Shown: positions 27,604 through 37,213, counted from the first letter of the stretch. The stretch is DNA of 64,000 nucleotides from Domibacillus antri (GCF_001936625.1 NZ_MSDU01000006.1:36682-100681), one strand, 5' to 3'. The notes: a model not told the origin generated them from the letters alone. Numbers and translations: made by a program.

Positions 27604-28143
27604 TCATGTTGTTGTAAGCTGATCGACCAGTTTTTCAGCCGTTTTCCGGTACATGTTGCTCATATGAACAAGGGAAAGAATGTGCAAAACTTGTTCCAAT
27701 TCTTTTGTATCCGCTTTAATTTCAGTTAATCGGCTTGTTACATCCTCTTTGAAATGGGCAACATTACTTTGGGCGATATCGAGGTATTGTCTGTAAAAGG
27801 AATCGATATCGATTTCGTTAATATTTTCATTAATCCCGTTGAGTGTCGTCTTAATATCGTTGATCGAAAGCGTCCCTTTCAACTGATAAATGAGGCTGAT
27901 TAATAATAAATGCTCTTTTGAATATTTTTTTTGCTTAATCGGAAACAGCAGTTTTCCTTTTGCATAATTATTGATCATTGTTTTTGTCAACACTTTTTCC
28001 TCTTCGTTTCGAGTCGAACTGTTAAATGTATGTTCAAATAATTGAATGACCTGGTCCATATACAGATCAATATTTGGTATATCATCAGGTGTGAGCTGGT
28101 TTTCAAAATGAAGCTTGTTTAGTAGTTCAGTTAGTTTTTCCAT
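27604..28143 (-). CDS. DUF1836 domain protein
   Basis: A 179-aa protein matching DUF1836: an N-terminal region with DIPNIDLYMDQV, followed by a helix-turn-helix-like part (VLTKTMINNYAKGKL) and the KKYSKEHLLLISLIYQLKG segment. The fold suggests a MerR-like DNA-binding element, but the family is functionally uncharacterised to my knowledge. ATG 28143 follows GAAGGTG. It stands alone. Confidence 0.8.
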   Translation of the reverse strand: MEKLTELLNKLHFENQLTPDDIPNIDLYMDQVIQLFEHTFNSSTRNEEEKVLTKTMINNYAKGKLLFPIKQKKYSKEHLLLISLIYQLKGTLSINDIKTTLNGINENINEIDIDSFYRQYLDIAQSNVAHFKEDVTSRLTEIKADTKELEQVLHILSLVHMSNMYRKTAEKLVDQLTTT

Positions 28144-28360
28144 ATTTACACCTTCATTCTCGTTTACTTAAACTGTCTTTATTATAGATGAATATCAAAA
28201 TTGTGTAAAACATAACCACATATTGATACCAAGAAGTCATTTTATGTGGTATTTAAAACAACATGTCACAATTTTATGTTTTAAATGAACATGAGCAGCA
28301 TGGATTTCATGAAATTTTTCACATTTTTATGGTGCTTGTCAGCACAGCCCGCCTGGCACG

Positions 28361-28390
28361 AAAAAAAACACCGAATTGCCGGTGTCTTTT
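28361..28390. terminator. Bidirectional hairpin between 28144 and 28530
   Basis: Stem ACACCG/CGGTGT has T-runs on both sides (TCTTTTT on plus, TTTTTTTT on minus). It probably ends the lipoprotein transcript. I see no gene in this 386-bp gap. Confidence 0.65.
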
Positions 28391-28530
28391 TACGTTACTT
28401 TGTTCATTAAAAGCTTTCCATTTTCACTTCTATTATTACTTGAATACTAAAACGATAAGGAAATCTGTATTCGCGAAAATCTTCGAATTAAACGGATCAT
28501 TTTATCCTTTTAGCAGCTCTCATCCATTAC

Positions 28531-28977
28531 TTATTGACCCAGCTGTTCAATATTCATACGAAGATCCTGCAGTTCTTGAATCGTTTTGAGTAACTCGGTG
28601 TTTTCAAATAATGCAGCGGGGTCAACAGCACCATTTTCCAGTTTCTCCAATATGTCCGTAATCCCCTCTTCAAGCTGACCGCTGTAATCAAGCAGCTGGC
28701 CGTGTATGTCTTCTGCTATAGCTGGTACTTCCATCTCCCGAATGTCATTAATCTCCTGCTGCATGTTCTCAAGCTGCGATTGAATATCTCGGGCAATGTC
28801 CGGATTGGATGCTGTCTCTTCTAACAGCGCTGGAACATCGCTTGCAAATTGCTGTGTTTCATTTAAAAAATCCGTCATCTCCGTCGCATATGTTAACGTA
28901 TTATTCGCTTCATCCAGCAAACTGCACCCGCCAAGAATACTAGCTGATAGCCCGATTGCGGCGGCCCATTTCATCAT
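28531..28977 (-). CDS. Small lipoprotein (DUF6376-like)
   Basis: A 148-aa lipoprotein. The N-terminal hydrophobic stretch ends in lipobox LGGC (about residue 18), then the chain is helical and acidic (EEITDILEKLENG-type heptads). It resembles the Bacillus DUF6376 lipoproteins in size and in its FASDVPALLEE segment. Two ATG codons (28977, 28974) follow GGAGGG; an in-frame start at 29007 lacks a site. It is exported and membrane-anchored; the function is unknown. Confidence 0.8.
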   Translation of the reverse strand: MMKWAAAIGLSASILGGCSLLDEANNTLTYATEMTDFLNETQQFASDVPALLEETASNPDIARDIQSQLENMQQEINDIREMEVPAIAEDIHGQLLDYSGQLEEGITDILEKLENGAVDPAALFENTELLKTIQELQDLRMNIEQLGQ

Positions 28978-29075
28978 AAATCGTTCCCTCCACTCATTTA
29001 TATACATGTTATTGTACGTTTAAAGACAGCAAATGGATTCATTTTTTGAAAATCCGTTTGTTTATGAACGACGTC

Positions 29076-29104
29076 AAAAAAACCTGCTGGTCTGCAGGTT
29101 TTAA
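29076..29104 (-). terminator. Intrinsic terminator after the FapA-like gene
   Basis: Stem AAAACCTGC/GCAGGTTTT on the minus strand, overlapping the stop codon, followed by TTT. Confidence 0.82.
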
Positions 29105-31170
29105 TAAAGAGAGATAGTGCCATCCGAATTTAGACGGGCGTTAATATTATAGGCTGCAACGGCAAAGGTGTGCACGCGGCGGCCAATCTGGATCGTTGTG
29201 TCTTCAAAAACCGTATTCATTTTAATCACCCCGTCTTCCGGAACTTGAATACGCGTTTTTGAACCTGCTTCCGAGCCGACTTCATCAATCGTCACATTGC
29301 GTCCTGCTGTTATTTCCCCGCCCCGGCATACACCACGTATAAGTACATCGTTTCCTGTCCGTACTTGACAATGGTAAATACCTTGACCACTGACGACTAA
29401 ATCACCGCTTGAATAAAGCGAACTGTTAATGGCATATGGAACCGTCAGACGACAGCCCGGCGCAGCCGGAATTCTGTACAACTCATATAATTCCCGCAGC
29501 TCTTCCGTTAAATCTTCGAGAGCGGCCACTTCATTTACCTGTTCTTTTGAAAGTGAAATAAATGTGCTGCGCAGCCGTTCTGCACAGTCGATCCATTCCT
29601 TTTCAAGCATTTTACTGTTATCATTCACTTTTGTGATAAACCGGCTTAAGATGCCGCTGAAATCCGTGTATTTCCGTTCCAGCAGCAGCCGGATCAAATA
29701 ATGGAGCTGTCCCATTTGAAGCGCATTTTCATTTTCATGACGCACCATCATTAACTGTTTAATGGCGAGCATCATATGATCGAGATAATATAAAATCTCT
29801 TTTACTTTCACAACGAGCTCATCAATGATAATATTCGAGTTTCCTGCGCTGATCTGCGATGAAAAAACATTGTTCTCCACCGTTACCGACTGTCCCGCTT
29901 CAATCTTTGCTTTGGACACTGTTCCTTTTATAAACACTTTCCCGCCGGATTCGATTGTCATTGACTCCTGAACGCTGCCCTGCACACGGACATCACCGTA
30001 AAAATGAATGTTTCCTGACTCAAGGTCGACATCTTTTGCATGAACAAGTTCCTCCATGACATCCGCTTTTAATAGCATGCCCCGCCATTCAAGCTGCGGA
30101 CGCCCGCCTTTCAGCGCGATGATTTTCTGATTTGTCAGGATGACATTCTTTCCGGTGCGCACCGTCACATCTTTCACCGGCTTCGGCAAAACCGGATTCC
30201 CAAGCAGATTTTCACCAGCCACACCCGGCACGGATGGAATCACTTCCGCAATGATTTCTCCTTCTTCCACATGCATAAACATATTTTTTTCACGATAGTC
30301 GACTTTCTCCGCTTCATTCCATGTCATATCATCGGGCTCTTGAACGAGCACATGAACATCCCCATTTAATCCTTCTTTCGGGTACGTTCCTTTCGCAATA
30401 ATATAATCAGTCGAACCTGGATTTTGACACACATCCTTAATCACGTGCTTAAGAACACCATGGACAACTTGAAGCTCCTGCAGCCGGGCAAGCACTTTTT
30501 TCTCTTCAAGATCGTTTGACTCGATCACTTCTTCTTCCGCTTCAATCCGTAACGAGGCGGCCGGCTCTATATCTTTCAAATAGCGTTTCACTCGTTTACC
30601 TGGTACATAAGAAAGAACAGCCAGCATATCCTGTTCAATCAGCTGCACGTTCATCATTGACGCCACTACTTCATCTGTTATATGCACGGCAATATCGTCA
30701 AGTGAGGTTACAGCTGTCCGCTCTTGAATTTGCCGCCCGTTCACAACCACCCGTACATTATCTGCCGGTTCAATAATCGGATACCGCTGCCCCTCCGCTT
30801 TTACAAATACACGTCCATTTTGGATCTGCACCCACGATCCTTCTTTTTCAATCAGGACCGGTTCGTCACCGCCCTGAAACCCGTGTTCTACATGAAGATC
30901 ATATGGATGTTCATCATCTCCTTTCAGCGAATCAATCATCTGTTCCAAATCAAATTCCTGTCTTTTGTCCGTTACCGGCACAGCAGCCGCTTTTTTCACT
31001 ACGACGACTTCGGCAGGCCGTTTGCGGAGTCCAAATAAGCTTTTCGATGGCGAAGAAAGAACTGTTACCGTAACTTGATCCATTGTCGCATCAAGAAGAG
31101 ATAAAGCGGTTTTTACTGCATCCTCGATCGTGTCCCCTTTAATTTGAATCGATGGTTCCAACGTTTTCAC
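29101..31170 (-). CDS. FapA family protein (DUF342) with Jag-N-like start
   Basis: A 689-aa cytoplasmic protein. Residues about 8-60 resemble the Jag N-terminal domain (IEDAVKTALSLL..SLFGLRKRPAEV). Residues about 150-690 form the DUF342/FapA region: a beta-helix-like repeat (SGNIHFYGDVRVQGSV, SGGKVFIKGTV) interrupted by a long helical insertion (about 455-560) and resuming with SGDLVVSGQGIYHC. FapA proteins are linked to polymer or flagellar surface functions. Its first codons overlap the PAS-GGDEF-EAL gene by 32 bp, so the two are cotranscribed. Confidence 0.85.
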   Translation of the reverse strand: MKTLEPSIQIKGDTIEDAVKTALSLLDATMDQVTVTVLSSPSKSLFGLRKRPAEVVVVKKAAAVPVTDKRQEFDLEQMIDSLKGDDEHPYDLHVEHGFQGGDEPVLIEKEGSWVQIQNGRVFVKAEGQRYPIIEPADNVRVVVNGRQIQERTAVTSLDDIAVHITDEVVASMMNVQLIEQDMLAVLSYVPGKRVKRYLKDIEPAASLRIEAEEEVIESNDLEEKKVLARLQELQVVHGVLKHVIKDVCQNPGSTDYIIAKGTYPKEGLNGDVHVLVQEPDDMTWNEAEKVDYREKNMFMHVEEGEIIAEVIPSVPGVAGENLLGNPVLPKPVKDVTVRTGKNVILTNQKIIALKGGRPQLEWRGMLLKADVMEELVHAKDVDLESGNIHFYGDVRVQGSVQESMTIESGGKVFIKGTVSKAKIEAGQSVTVENNVFSSQISAGNSNIIIDELVVKVKEILYYLDHMMLAIKQLMMVRHENENALQMGQLHYLIRLLLERKYTDFSGILSRFITKVNDNSKMLEKEWIDCAERLRSTFISLSKEQVNEVAALEDLTEELRELYELYRIPAAPGCRLTVPYAINSSLYSSGDLVVSGQGIYHCQVRTGNDVLIRGVCRGGEITAGRNVTIDEVGSEAGSKTRIQVPEDGVIKMNTVFEDTTIQIGRRVHTFAVAAYNINARLNSDGTISLY

Positions 31171-33163
31171 CCCTTACGTATTTTCTTTCAAATACATCCA
31201 TTGGAAGCGGCCGATCCACAAAATAACCCTGAATGTTGAAACAGCCATTTTCCTTTAAGAAATCAGCCTGCCGCTTTGTTTCAACGCCTTCAGCTACCAC
31301 TTCATAACCTAGGTTTTCTGAAAGCTGAATGATGGATTTTAATACCGCTTCCGCCTGTTCATCCTGTTCAACTTGATCAATGAAATATTTATCTATTTTC
31401 ACTTTACCCACTGGAAAATGAATTAAATAGGAAAGAGTTGAGTAACCCGTTCCAAAGTCATCAACAGAAATCAAAATGCCTTTTTCACGGCAGCGAAGCA
31501 GGTTTTTGAAGGCAGTGCTTGATGTTGTCAGTTCTGTTTCTTCCGTAATCTCCAGTTCAATATACGACGCCGGAATACCAAATCGTTCAAGCAAATCAAA
31601 AAAATCAGTAAAAAAACTTTCACTTGATAATAGAAACGGGGTCACATTGAATGACACGCGCGGTTTAAAATCAAACTGCTCAATCCACTTTTTCATTTCC
31701 AAGAAAATCTCACAAAACATATAGCTGGTCAGTTTCAAAATATATCCATTTTCTTCAGCAATTTGAATAAATTCAGGCGGCGGAATAAATCCTAACTTCG
31801 GATGATTCCACCGCGACAGCACTTCCACACCAATAAGCACCTGTTCTTCTATATCCATTTGCGGCTGCAGGACGAAATAAAGACCTTTTTCTTTTAAATC
31901 ACCCGCTAAATCCTGCTCAATGGTTAACCTTCTTTCCAGCTGTGTATACATTTCCTTCGCAAAATACACATACTGATTACCGTGCTGTCGTTTCGCTTCA
32001 TACATAGCTGTATCCGCCATACTCATGAGGTCATTGAGCCGATCACCGTTTTCAGGATATAGACTGATGCCAATGCTGGCACTGATCGTAAAAGAGGTCA
32101 AATCATCAATGATAATTGGCCGTGCGAAAGACGATAAAACGCGGTCTGAAAACTGCTCAATTTCCTCTTTAGAGACAACACCCTTTTTTAAAATAAGAAA
32201 TTCGTCACCGCCGAGCCGTCCAATGAAATGTTCCGGTCCGATTTTTTCTTGAAGACGCTTTCCGACTTTTTTCAACAATTCATCGCCTTTTTCATGGCCG
32301 TACATATCATTTATATGTTTAAATCCATTTAAATCAATAAATAACAGGGCAAATGGCTGCGGCTGATCAATTTCTGCTTGAATCGTTTTTGAAATGCTGC
32401 GGCGGTTCGGCAAGCCCGTTAAATAATCATGGTACGCATAAAAATGCAGGTTCTGCTCAGCTTCTTTCCGCTCATTAATATTGCGGAAATAGACGGAAAT
32501 CCCCCCGTTATTTCGCGGATAGGCAACGACTTCAAACCACGTTTTCAAGGATTCATGATATTCTTCAAATCGGGTCGTCACACGCTCTTTCATTGTCTTT
32601 TGATAATTGGTATAAAATGCTTCATGAACAGCATCCGGATATTCAATCCAAATATTTTTTCCCAGCAGTTCTTTACTCGATTTATTCAATATAAGAGATG
32701 CTTCATTATTTAAATAGACAAATTCCCCTTTCTCATTTAACGAAAAAAACGCATCTGTCATACTTTCAAGTACATTTCTTAAAGAGTGTTTAGAAACCAC
32801 TTCCACTGTTATATTTCTATGAATGACAATCGCGCCATCTGTTCCATCTTCAAAGGAAAAAGGTTTGATGACCATTTGAAACCAGCGCTCTTCATCCGGT
32901 GAATGACACGGATAAGCTAAATGCGCTTCTTCTTTTTCATCGCATAAGACACGAAGAATCATGTTATAGACGTCCGTACGGCCGGATTCCCGTAAGACCG
33001 TCAAATAGTTTAAGCCAACAGACGAAAACTCTCCGCCATTTTCTTTCCCAAACACTTCCCATGATTCATTCACCGCGATAATCGTGCCATCATTATTCAA
33101 AATCGCGACATGATCCGATAATAAATTTAACACATGCTGTAAATCTTGATTAACAGGAAGCAC
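31139..33163 (-). CDS. PAS-PAS-GGDEF-EAL c-di-GMP turnover protein
   Basis: A protein of about 674 aa with no membrane segments. Two PAS domains (about 10-115 and 120-235) precede a GGDEF domain with intact GGDEF in LGGDEFLIL, and a C-terminal EAL domain in which the signature reads EVL (GVEVLSRWNHP). Other phosphodiesterase residues are kept (ELEITEE, DDFGTGYS, VAEGVET). Both activities may be functional. I prefer GTG 33163, preceded by AAAGGTGG; TTG 33199 would add 12 residues. It overlaps the FapA-like gene downstream. Confidence 0.9.
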   Translation of the reverse strand: MLPVNQDLQHVLNLLSDHVAILNNDGTIIAVNESWEVFGKENGGEFSSVGLNYLTVLRESGRTDVYNMILRVLCDEKEEAHLAYPCHSPDEERWFQMVIKPFSFEDGTDGAIVIHRNITVEVVSKHSLRNVLESMTDAFFSLNEKGEFVYLNNEASLILNKSSKELLGKNIWIEYPDAVHEAFYTNYQKTMKERVTTRFEEYHESLKTWFEVVAYPRNNGGISVYFRNINERKEAEQNLHFYAYHDYLTGLPNRRSISKTIQAEIDQPQPFALLFIDLNGFKHINDMYGHEKGDELLKKVGKRLQEKIGPEHFIGRLGGDEFLILKKGVVSKEEIEQFSDRVLSSFARPIIIDDLTSFTISASIGISLYPENGDRLNDLMSMADTAMYEAKRQHGNQYVYFAKEMYTQLERRLTIEQDLAGDLKEKGLYFVLQPQMDIEEQVLIGVEVLSRWNHPKLGFIPPPEFIQIAEENGYILKLTSYMFCEIFLEMKKWIEQFDFKPRVSFNVTPFLLSSESFFTDFFDLLERFGIPASYIELEITEETELTTSSTAFKNLLRCREKGILISVDDFGTGYSTLSYLIHFPVGKVKIDKYFIDQVEQDEQAEAVLKSIIQLSENLGYEVVAEGVETKRQADFLKENGCFNIQGYFVDRPLPMDVFERKYVRGENVGTIDSN

Positions 33164-33239
33164 TTTTCCAACACCACCTTTTACGCCATTTTCCTTCAAA
33201 TTCCGACATTTACACTACCACTATAGTACTATCATATTT

Positions 33240-33282
33240 AAAAAAAGAAAATACCCCCAATCACCACAGATTGGAGGTATTC
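33240..33282 (-). terminator. Intrinsic terminator of the cobalamin operon
   Basis: Minus-strand stem AATACCTCCAATC/GATTGGGGGTATT is followed by TTCTTTTTTT. It lies about 170 bp beyond the pduO stop; between them I see no convincing gene. Confidence 0.75.
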
Positions 33283-33449
33283 TTCCCTTTATTCCGATAT
33301 ATCTTTTCTTTAAATAGTTTGAAAGACAGTAGACATTTCATCATTTTTGCAATTGCATCTATGCCCCTCCTGTCTGCAGCTCCGGCAAATTGTACATGCT
33401 GCAGACGTCCGATATGTCTTTCAGGTTAACCAGCTTTTCTTTTTCACAC

Positions 33450-34037
33450 TTATTCTTTCTCTTCTTTCCGTTTTCCGCCGCGGAACACTTTCGCACTGCG
33501 GACATATTCCACATCTTTGACACCTTCGCGGAAATTGATGACACGTGCAATCGCAAAGAAATAATCAGACAAACGGTTCAAATACTTGAGTGTCACCGGA
33601 TGAATATCGTCTTCCCGGCGCATTAAGGCGACGACAAGCCGCTCCGCCCGGCGTGTCACTGTTCGCGCCAAATGAATCGCCGCAGACCCTTTTGAGCCGC
33701 CCGGTAAAATAAACCGCTCCAGTTCTGGAGCTTCTTGAATGTATACATCAATTTTTTTTTCCATTTCTTCTATCGATTCCTGCTGCAGTTTAAAAGCACG
33801 CTTCCCATTCACGGTCGCAAGATCCCCGCCGCAGTCAAACAGCTCGTGCTGAATCGTTTCCAGATCCGCTAAAATATCTTTAAATTTCTCAGGATCCAGC
33901 TCTGTCACCGCCAGGCCGACAACCGAATTCAGTTCATCGACAGTCCCGTAAGCTTCTACACGCAAATCATCTTTTCCGACGCGTCCGCCGATAATGCTCG
34001 TGTCGCCTTTATCCCCTGTTCTTGTATACAGTCTCAT
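33450..34037 (-). CDS. pduO: PduO-type cob(I)alamin adenosyltransferase
   Basis: The 195-aa enzyme transfers adenosyl from ATP to cob(I)alamin, giving coenzyme B12. The N-terminal ATP-binding motif TRTGDKGDTSIIGG and the later RRAERLVV segment are typical. It corresponds to B. subtilis YvqK. ATG 34037 follows AAAGGAGG and overlaps the cobU2 stop as ATGA; the open frame extends upstream to 34121 without a site. It is the last gene of the riboswitch-controlled operon. Confidence 0.94.
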   Translation of the reverse strand: MRLYTRTGDKGDTSIIGGRVGKDDLRVEAYGTVDELNSVVGLAVTELDPEKFKDILADLETIQHELFDCGGDLATVNGKRAFKLQQESIEEMEKKIDVYIQEAPELERFILPGGSKGSAAIHLARTVTRRAERLVVALMRREDDIHPVTLKYLNRLSDYFFAIARVINFREGVKDVEYVRSAKVFRGGKRKEEKE

Positions 34038-34459
34038 TCCAATTCCTCCTTTATGGTGTCGGCAATCCCGTACCAGATTGTGTCCACACGGTGTGATGCC
34101 GCCGCTATATTCTGGAAACACCAGCCCGCCGCATCACGCCACATCCGGTCAAACGAATTCATCGGCACGATCCCTTTCATCATATCCGTTCCGATTAGCA
34201 CGATGGTTCTGTCTTCTTTTGCCCAATGTTCCAGCTCTTTTTTAAACAATGCGCGCGCTTCAAACGCCGACCCGCTTTTTTCAAGAAGGATTCTGACATA
34301 GCGCTCAATGCCTTCCAAAACAACGATCTCTCCCATCAGTGCAGGGACCTGTTTCTCTTCATAAAAAGAATGCCATTGATGCAGTGTTTCATCCAAGTTA
34401 TAAAATTTTTTCACCCATTGTTTCTTTCCGTTGAAGGCACCGCCTGTAATGAAATGCAT
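34034..34459 (-). CDS. CobU-like P-loop protein, second copy
   Basis: A 141-aa protein related to adenosylcobinamide kinase but shorter than CobU (180 aa here). Its N-terminus MHFITGGAFNGKKQWV keeps the GG..GK.. P-loop outline of MLIFISGGVRSGKS, with Ser replaced by Lys. The middle has VLIGTDMMKGIVPM, where CobU has VIAVSNELSFETP. It may be a divergent kinase or accessory. It overlaps cobC by 49 bp and pduO by 4 bp, so it is firmly in the operon. Confidence 0.75.
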   Translation of the reverse strand: MHFITGGAFNGKKQWVKKFYNLDETLHQWHSFYEEKQVPALMGEIVVLEGIERYVRILLEKSGSAFEARALFKKELEHWAKEDRTIVLIGTDMMKGIVPMNSFDRMWRDAAGWCFQNIAAASHRVDTIWYGIADTIKEELE

Positions 34460-35025
34460 CTTTCCCCACTCCTCATCGCAGCAACACTGCCCGTTAACTC
34501 ATAGCCGTGTCCGTTATCCGATGTCCAGTCAGCAAACGATTTTTCTTTCGGCGCAAATTTGGACAGCAAATGACGAATCACACCGCCATGCGTCACGATC
34601 GCAGTCCGGCGGATACTCTTTTTCGACATTTCGGATAACACGGACTGAAACGCACCTTCTACCCGCGCCGCAAAGGAGGCATATGAATCCCCGCCCGGCA
34701 CTTGAATAGTATAGTCATTCAGCCAATGACGATAAGCTGACATGTGCTCCAGTTCCGCGTGTGTTTTCCCTTCCCAATCCCCAAAATAAAACTCCCGTAA
34801 ACCTTTTATTTGGAATGGGGTTTGACTCCAAAAAGCGTTTGCAGTTTGTACGCACCTTTTCAAATCACTTGATACGATCCAGTCGTATTCGGGCACTGGC
34901 ATGCCCCGCAGTGCCTTTAGCCCTTCTTCTGTTACTTCCACATCGGAATAGCCGCAAAACTGCTTGTTTATATTGGCGCTCGTCACCCCATGGCGAAAGA
35001 GACCGACAACCACACGATCATCCAT
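34411..35025 (-). CDS. cobC: Histidine phosphatase, CobC-like alpha-ribazole phosphatase
   Basis: A 204-aa phosphoglycerate-mutase-like enzyme expected to remove the phosphate from alpha-ribazole phosphate or adenosylcobalamin phosphate. The catalytic motif is LFRHGVTSAN (histidine near residue 12) and the second histidine lies in VTHGG. It overlaps cobS by 43 bp and cobU2 by 49 bp. Genomic position is the main reason for the CobC call, since the family has many substrates. Confidence 0.85.
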   Translation of the reverse strand: MDDRVVVGLFRHGVTSANINKQFCGYSDVEVTEEGLKALRGMPVPEYDWIVSSDLKRCVQTANAFWSQTPFQIKGLREFYFGDWEGKTHAELEHMSAYRHWLNDYTIQVPGGDSYASFAARVEGAFQSVLSEMSKKSIRRTAIVTHGGVIRHLLSKFAPKEKSFADWTSDNGHGYELTGSVAAMRSGERCISLQAVPSTERNNG

Positions 35026-35759
35026 AAGCTTAATTCCGCTCCTTCCTGCGAGGCACCAAACAAGTCACCCGTTGCACCCCCGAATTCTTTTTCCATGCCC
35101 CTTTTAACGAGAACAAAATACACACATGAAAAGCTGAGCATGACCCAAAATAACGGCTGCGCCATGTAAAAAATAGAAAGCAGACCAAGAAAAGCAGCAT
35201 ATACATACGGCAGCGATCGTGAATGGCCTTTCTGAAAAAAATAGGCCAGCCCTTCTTCTTTCGCCGGTGGAACGTATTGTAAAAACAAGCCTGTCATCGT
35301 TTGTGCAAGAAATGGAATAACAAAAACGATCAGCGCATAATGGCTTCCGGCTTTAACCGTTTCATAAATAAATAAAAATTTTGCCGACAATAAAAGCACG
35401 AGTGCCAGCACACCGAATGCCCCGGCGCGCGGATCGCTTAAAATCGCCAGCCGTTTTTCGCGGTCCCGGTAAGAAAAATGGGCATCGGCCCAGTCCATCC
35501 AGCCGTCAAGATGAAGGCCTCCGGTCAGCACGATGGGCAGCAGCCAAACAATAAAAGCGGCGGCAAGCGGCGAAAACGGACTCCACTCGATCAGACACCA
35601 AAATACGCCCGCATAGATGATTCCTTTCGCCAGACCAAGCAAGGGAAACAAGTGAAGAACAGCCCTTAGCTCGGCTTTGTCCATCGGCAGCGTTTTATGA
35701 AGCGGAAGCACGGTAAAAAATTGAATGATAATGCCTGCTGCATATAGATAGGCTTTCAT
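34983..35759 (-). CDS. cobS: Adenosylcobinamide-GDP ribazoletransferase
   Basis: The 258-aa integral membrane enzyme joins adenosylcobinamide-GDP to alpha-ribazole in the last assembly step of B12. The family signature GGLHLDGWMDWADA and DPRAGAFGV is present, with about six hydrophobic segments. ATG 35759 overlaps the cobQ stop as ATGA and is preceded by TTGGAG. Confidence 0.94.
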   Translation of the reverse strand: MKAYLYAAGIIIQFFTVLPLHKTLPMDKAELRAVLHLFPLLGLAKGIIYAGVFWCLIEWSPFSPLAAAFIVWLLPIVLTGGLHLDGWMDWADAHFSYRDREKRLAILSDPRAGAFGVLALVLLLSAKFLFIYETVKAGSHYALIVFVIPFLAQTMTGLFLQYVPPAKEEGLAYFFQKGHSRSLPYVYAAFLGLLSIFYMAQPLFWVMLSFSCVYFVLVKRGMEKEFGGATGDLFGASQEGAELSLWMIVWLSVSFAMG

Positions 35760-37213
35760 GATCGATTCTCCAAAATGTCTTCAAACACATCCCAGTCAAG
35801 ATACCGGGCAAGATGCTGTGCAAGGGCATCATACGTGCTGTCGCGGTTTAAATCAACCACCGCCCGTTCCGGCAGTCCTTTCGCGCGTCGAATCCCGTTC
35901 AGCCACTCTGCCCTGAACTTATCGTTATAAAATAAATGATGCAAATACGTGCCGCACACTTTTCGATCCGCTGACATGTAGCCGTCTTTATGATCGGCGC
36001 ATACCATAAAAGGTTCGCCTTCCACGTTCGTTTCACCGAAATGAATTTCATATCCAGAAAGACGAATCCCCCGTGCCGTTCCTTCTGTCCGAATGACCGT
36101 TTTTGTCTTTTGAAACACCGTATCAGCCGGAATAATCCCCATTCCATCTGCCTTCGAACCCGCCTTGCCTGTATCACGGCCATCCGAATCAAAAAGTGTA
36201 CGGCCCATCAATTGAAATCCGCCGCACAGTCCAACGATAAAGCCGCCTCCTTTTGCAAAAGAAACGATTCTTTTATCAAGACGTGTTTCCTTTAAAAAAG
36301 CAAGATCAGCAAAAGAGCTTTTCGTCCCGGGAATGATGACGGCGTCCGGCGATCCGAATGCCTCGGCTGATTGTACCCAGCGTACGTTTACATCTTCTTC
36401 AAAAGAAAAAGGCTCGATATCACTGCCGTTTGAGATATATGGAAGACGGATCACCGCAATATCAATCGCTGCACTGTCACGTCGTATATCGCGAATCGAT
36501 AAAGAATCTTCCCCTTCCAATGCATGTCCGGGCAAAAACGGCAGCACCGCAAGAACCGGAATGCCTGTATAGTCCTCCAGCCATTTCTTTCCGTCTTCAA
36601 AATAACGCGGATCACCGTGAAACCGGTTAACAATCATCCCTTTTACCCGCTTGCGCTCATGCTCTTCCAGCAGCGCAAGTGTGCCGACAATCGAGGCAAA
36701 CAAGCCGCCGCGTTTAATATCAGCCGTTAAAATAACGGGTACATCCGCCAGTTCAGCCGCTTTCATGTTGACGACTTCCCGCTTTTTTAAATTCATTTCA
36801 ACCGGGCTGCCTGCTCCTTCAATAATAAGTGTATCGCCGAGTCCGCTCACTTCCTTCAATCCTTGCTTAATCGCGGAAATCGCCCTGTCATAATAGTCGG
36901 AACGGTACGCCATGCCCGACATCACTTCAAGCCGCTCCCCGAACAGGACAATTTCCGATGAGCCGTTTCCTGCCGGCTTCAGCAAAAGCGGGTTCATGCA
37001 CGGCTTTGCTTCAAGACCAGCCGCTTCCGCCTGCAGCCCCTGCGCCCGGCCGATCTCTTTCCCGTCTGCTGTCACATACGAATTATTTGAGACATTTTGC
37101 GGCTTAAATGGCACCGGGCGATATCCTTTTTGATAGAGCAGCCGGCAAAGAGCGGTCGCTATAAAACTTTTCCCGGCATCTGACGACGTTCCTTGTATCA
37201 TCACTCCACGCAC
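35756..37213 (-). CDS. cobQ: Cobyric acid synthase
   Basis: The 485-aa glutamine- and ATP-dependent amidotransferase amidates corrin side chains to give cobyric acid. The N-terminal dethiobiotin-synthetase-like domain has GTSSDAGKS (residues 8-16). The C-terminal GATase domain carries nucleophile Cys in VGLCGGFQLMG and a late HHLF. It starts with GTG 37213 behind AAAGGAG, overlapping cobU by 13 bp. Earlier corrin-ring genes are absent here, so it may act on salvaged or imported intermediates. Confidence 0.94.
   Translation of the reverse strand: MRGVMIQGTSSDAGKSFIATALCRLLYQKGYRPVPFKPQNVSNNSYVTADGKEIGRAQGLQAEAAGLEAKPCMNPLLLKPAGNGSSEIVLFGERLEVMSGMAYRSDYYDRAISAIKQGLKEVSGLGDTLIIEGAGSPVEMNLKKREVVNMKAAELADVPVILTADIKRGGLFASIVGTLALLEEHERKRVKGMIVNRFHGDPRYFEDGKKWLEDYTGIPVLAVLPFLPGHALEGEDSLSIRDIRRDSAAIDIAVIRLPYISNGSDIEPFSFEEDVNVRWVQSAEAFGSPDAVIIPGTKSSFADLAFLKETRLDKRIVSFAKGGGFIVGLCGGFQLMGRTLFDSDGRDTGKAGSKADGMGIIPADTVFQKTKTVIRTEGTARGIRLSGYEIHFGETNVEGEPFMVCADHKDGYMSADRKVCGTYLHHLFYNDKFRAEWLNGIRRAKGLPERAVVDLNRDSTYDALAQHLARYLDWDVFEDILENRS

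Noticed and set aside
28263..28589. 108-codon plus-strand frame across the gap and lipoprotein end
   Set aside because: It crosses a bidirectional terminator, overlaps the lipoprotein antisense, and has no ribosome site.
33359..33449. Minus-strand frame past pduO ending LKDISDVCSMYNLPELQTGGA (counted as 21, shown here only to mark it: LKDISDVCSMYNLPELQT)
   Set aside because: No start codon or ribosome site outside the pduO overlap; the AGGAGGGG behind it leads only to a five-codon frame, so at best it is a remnant.
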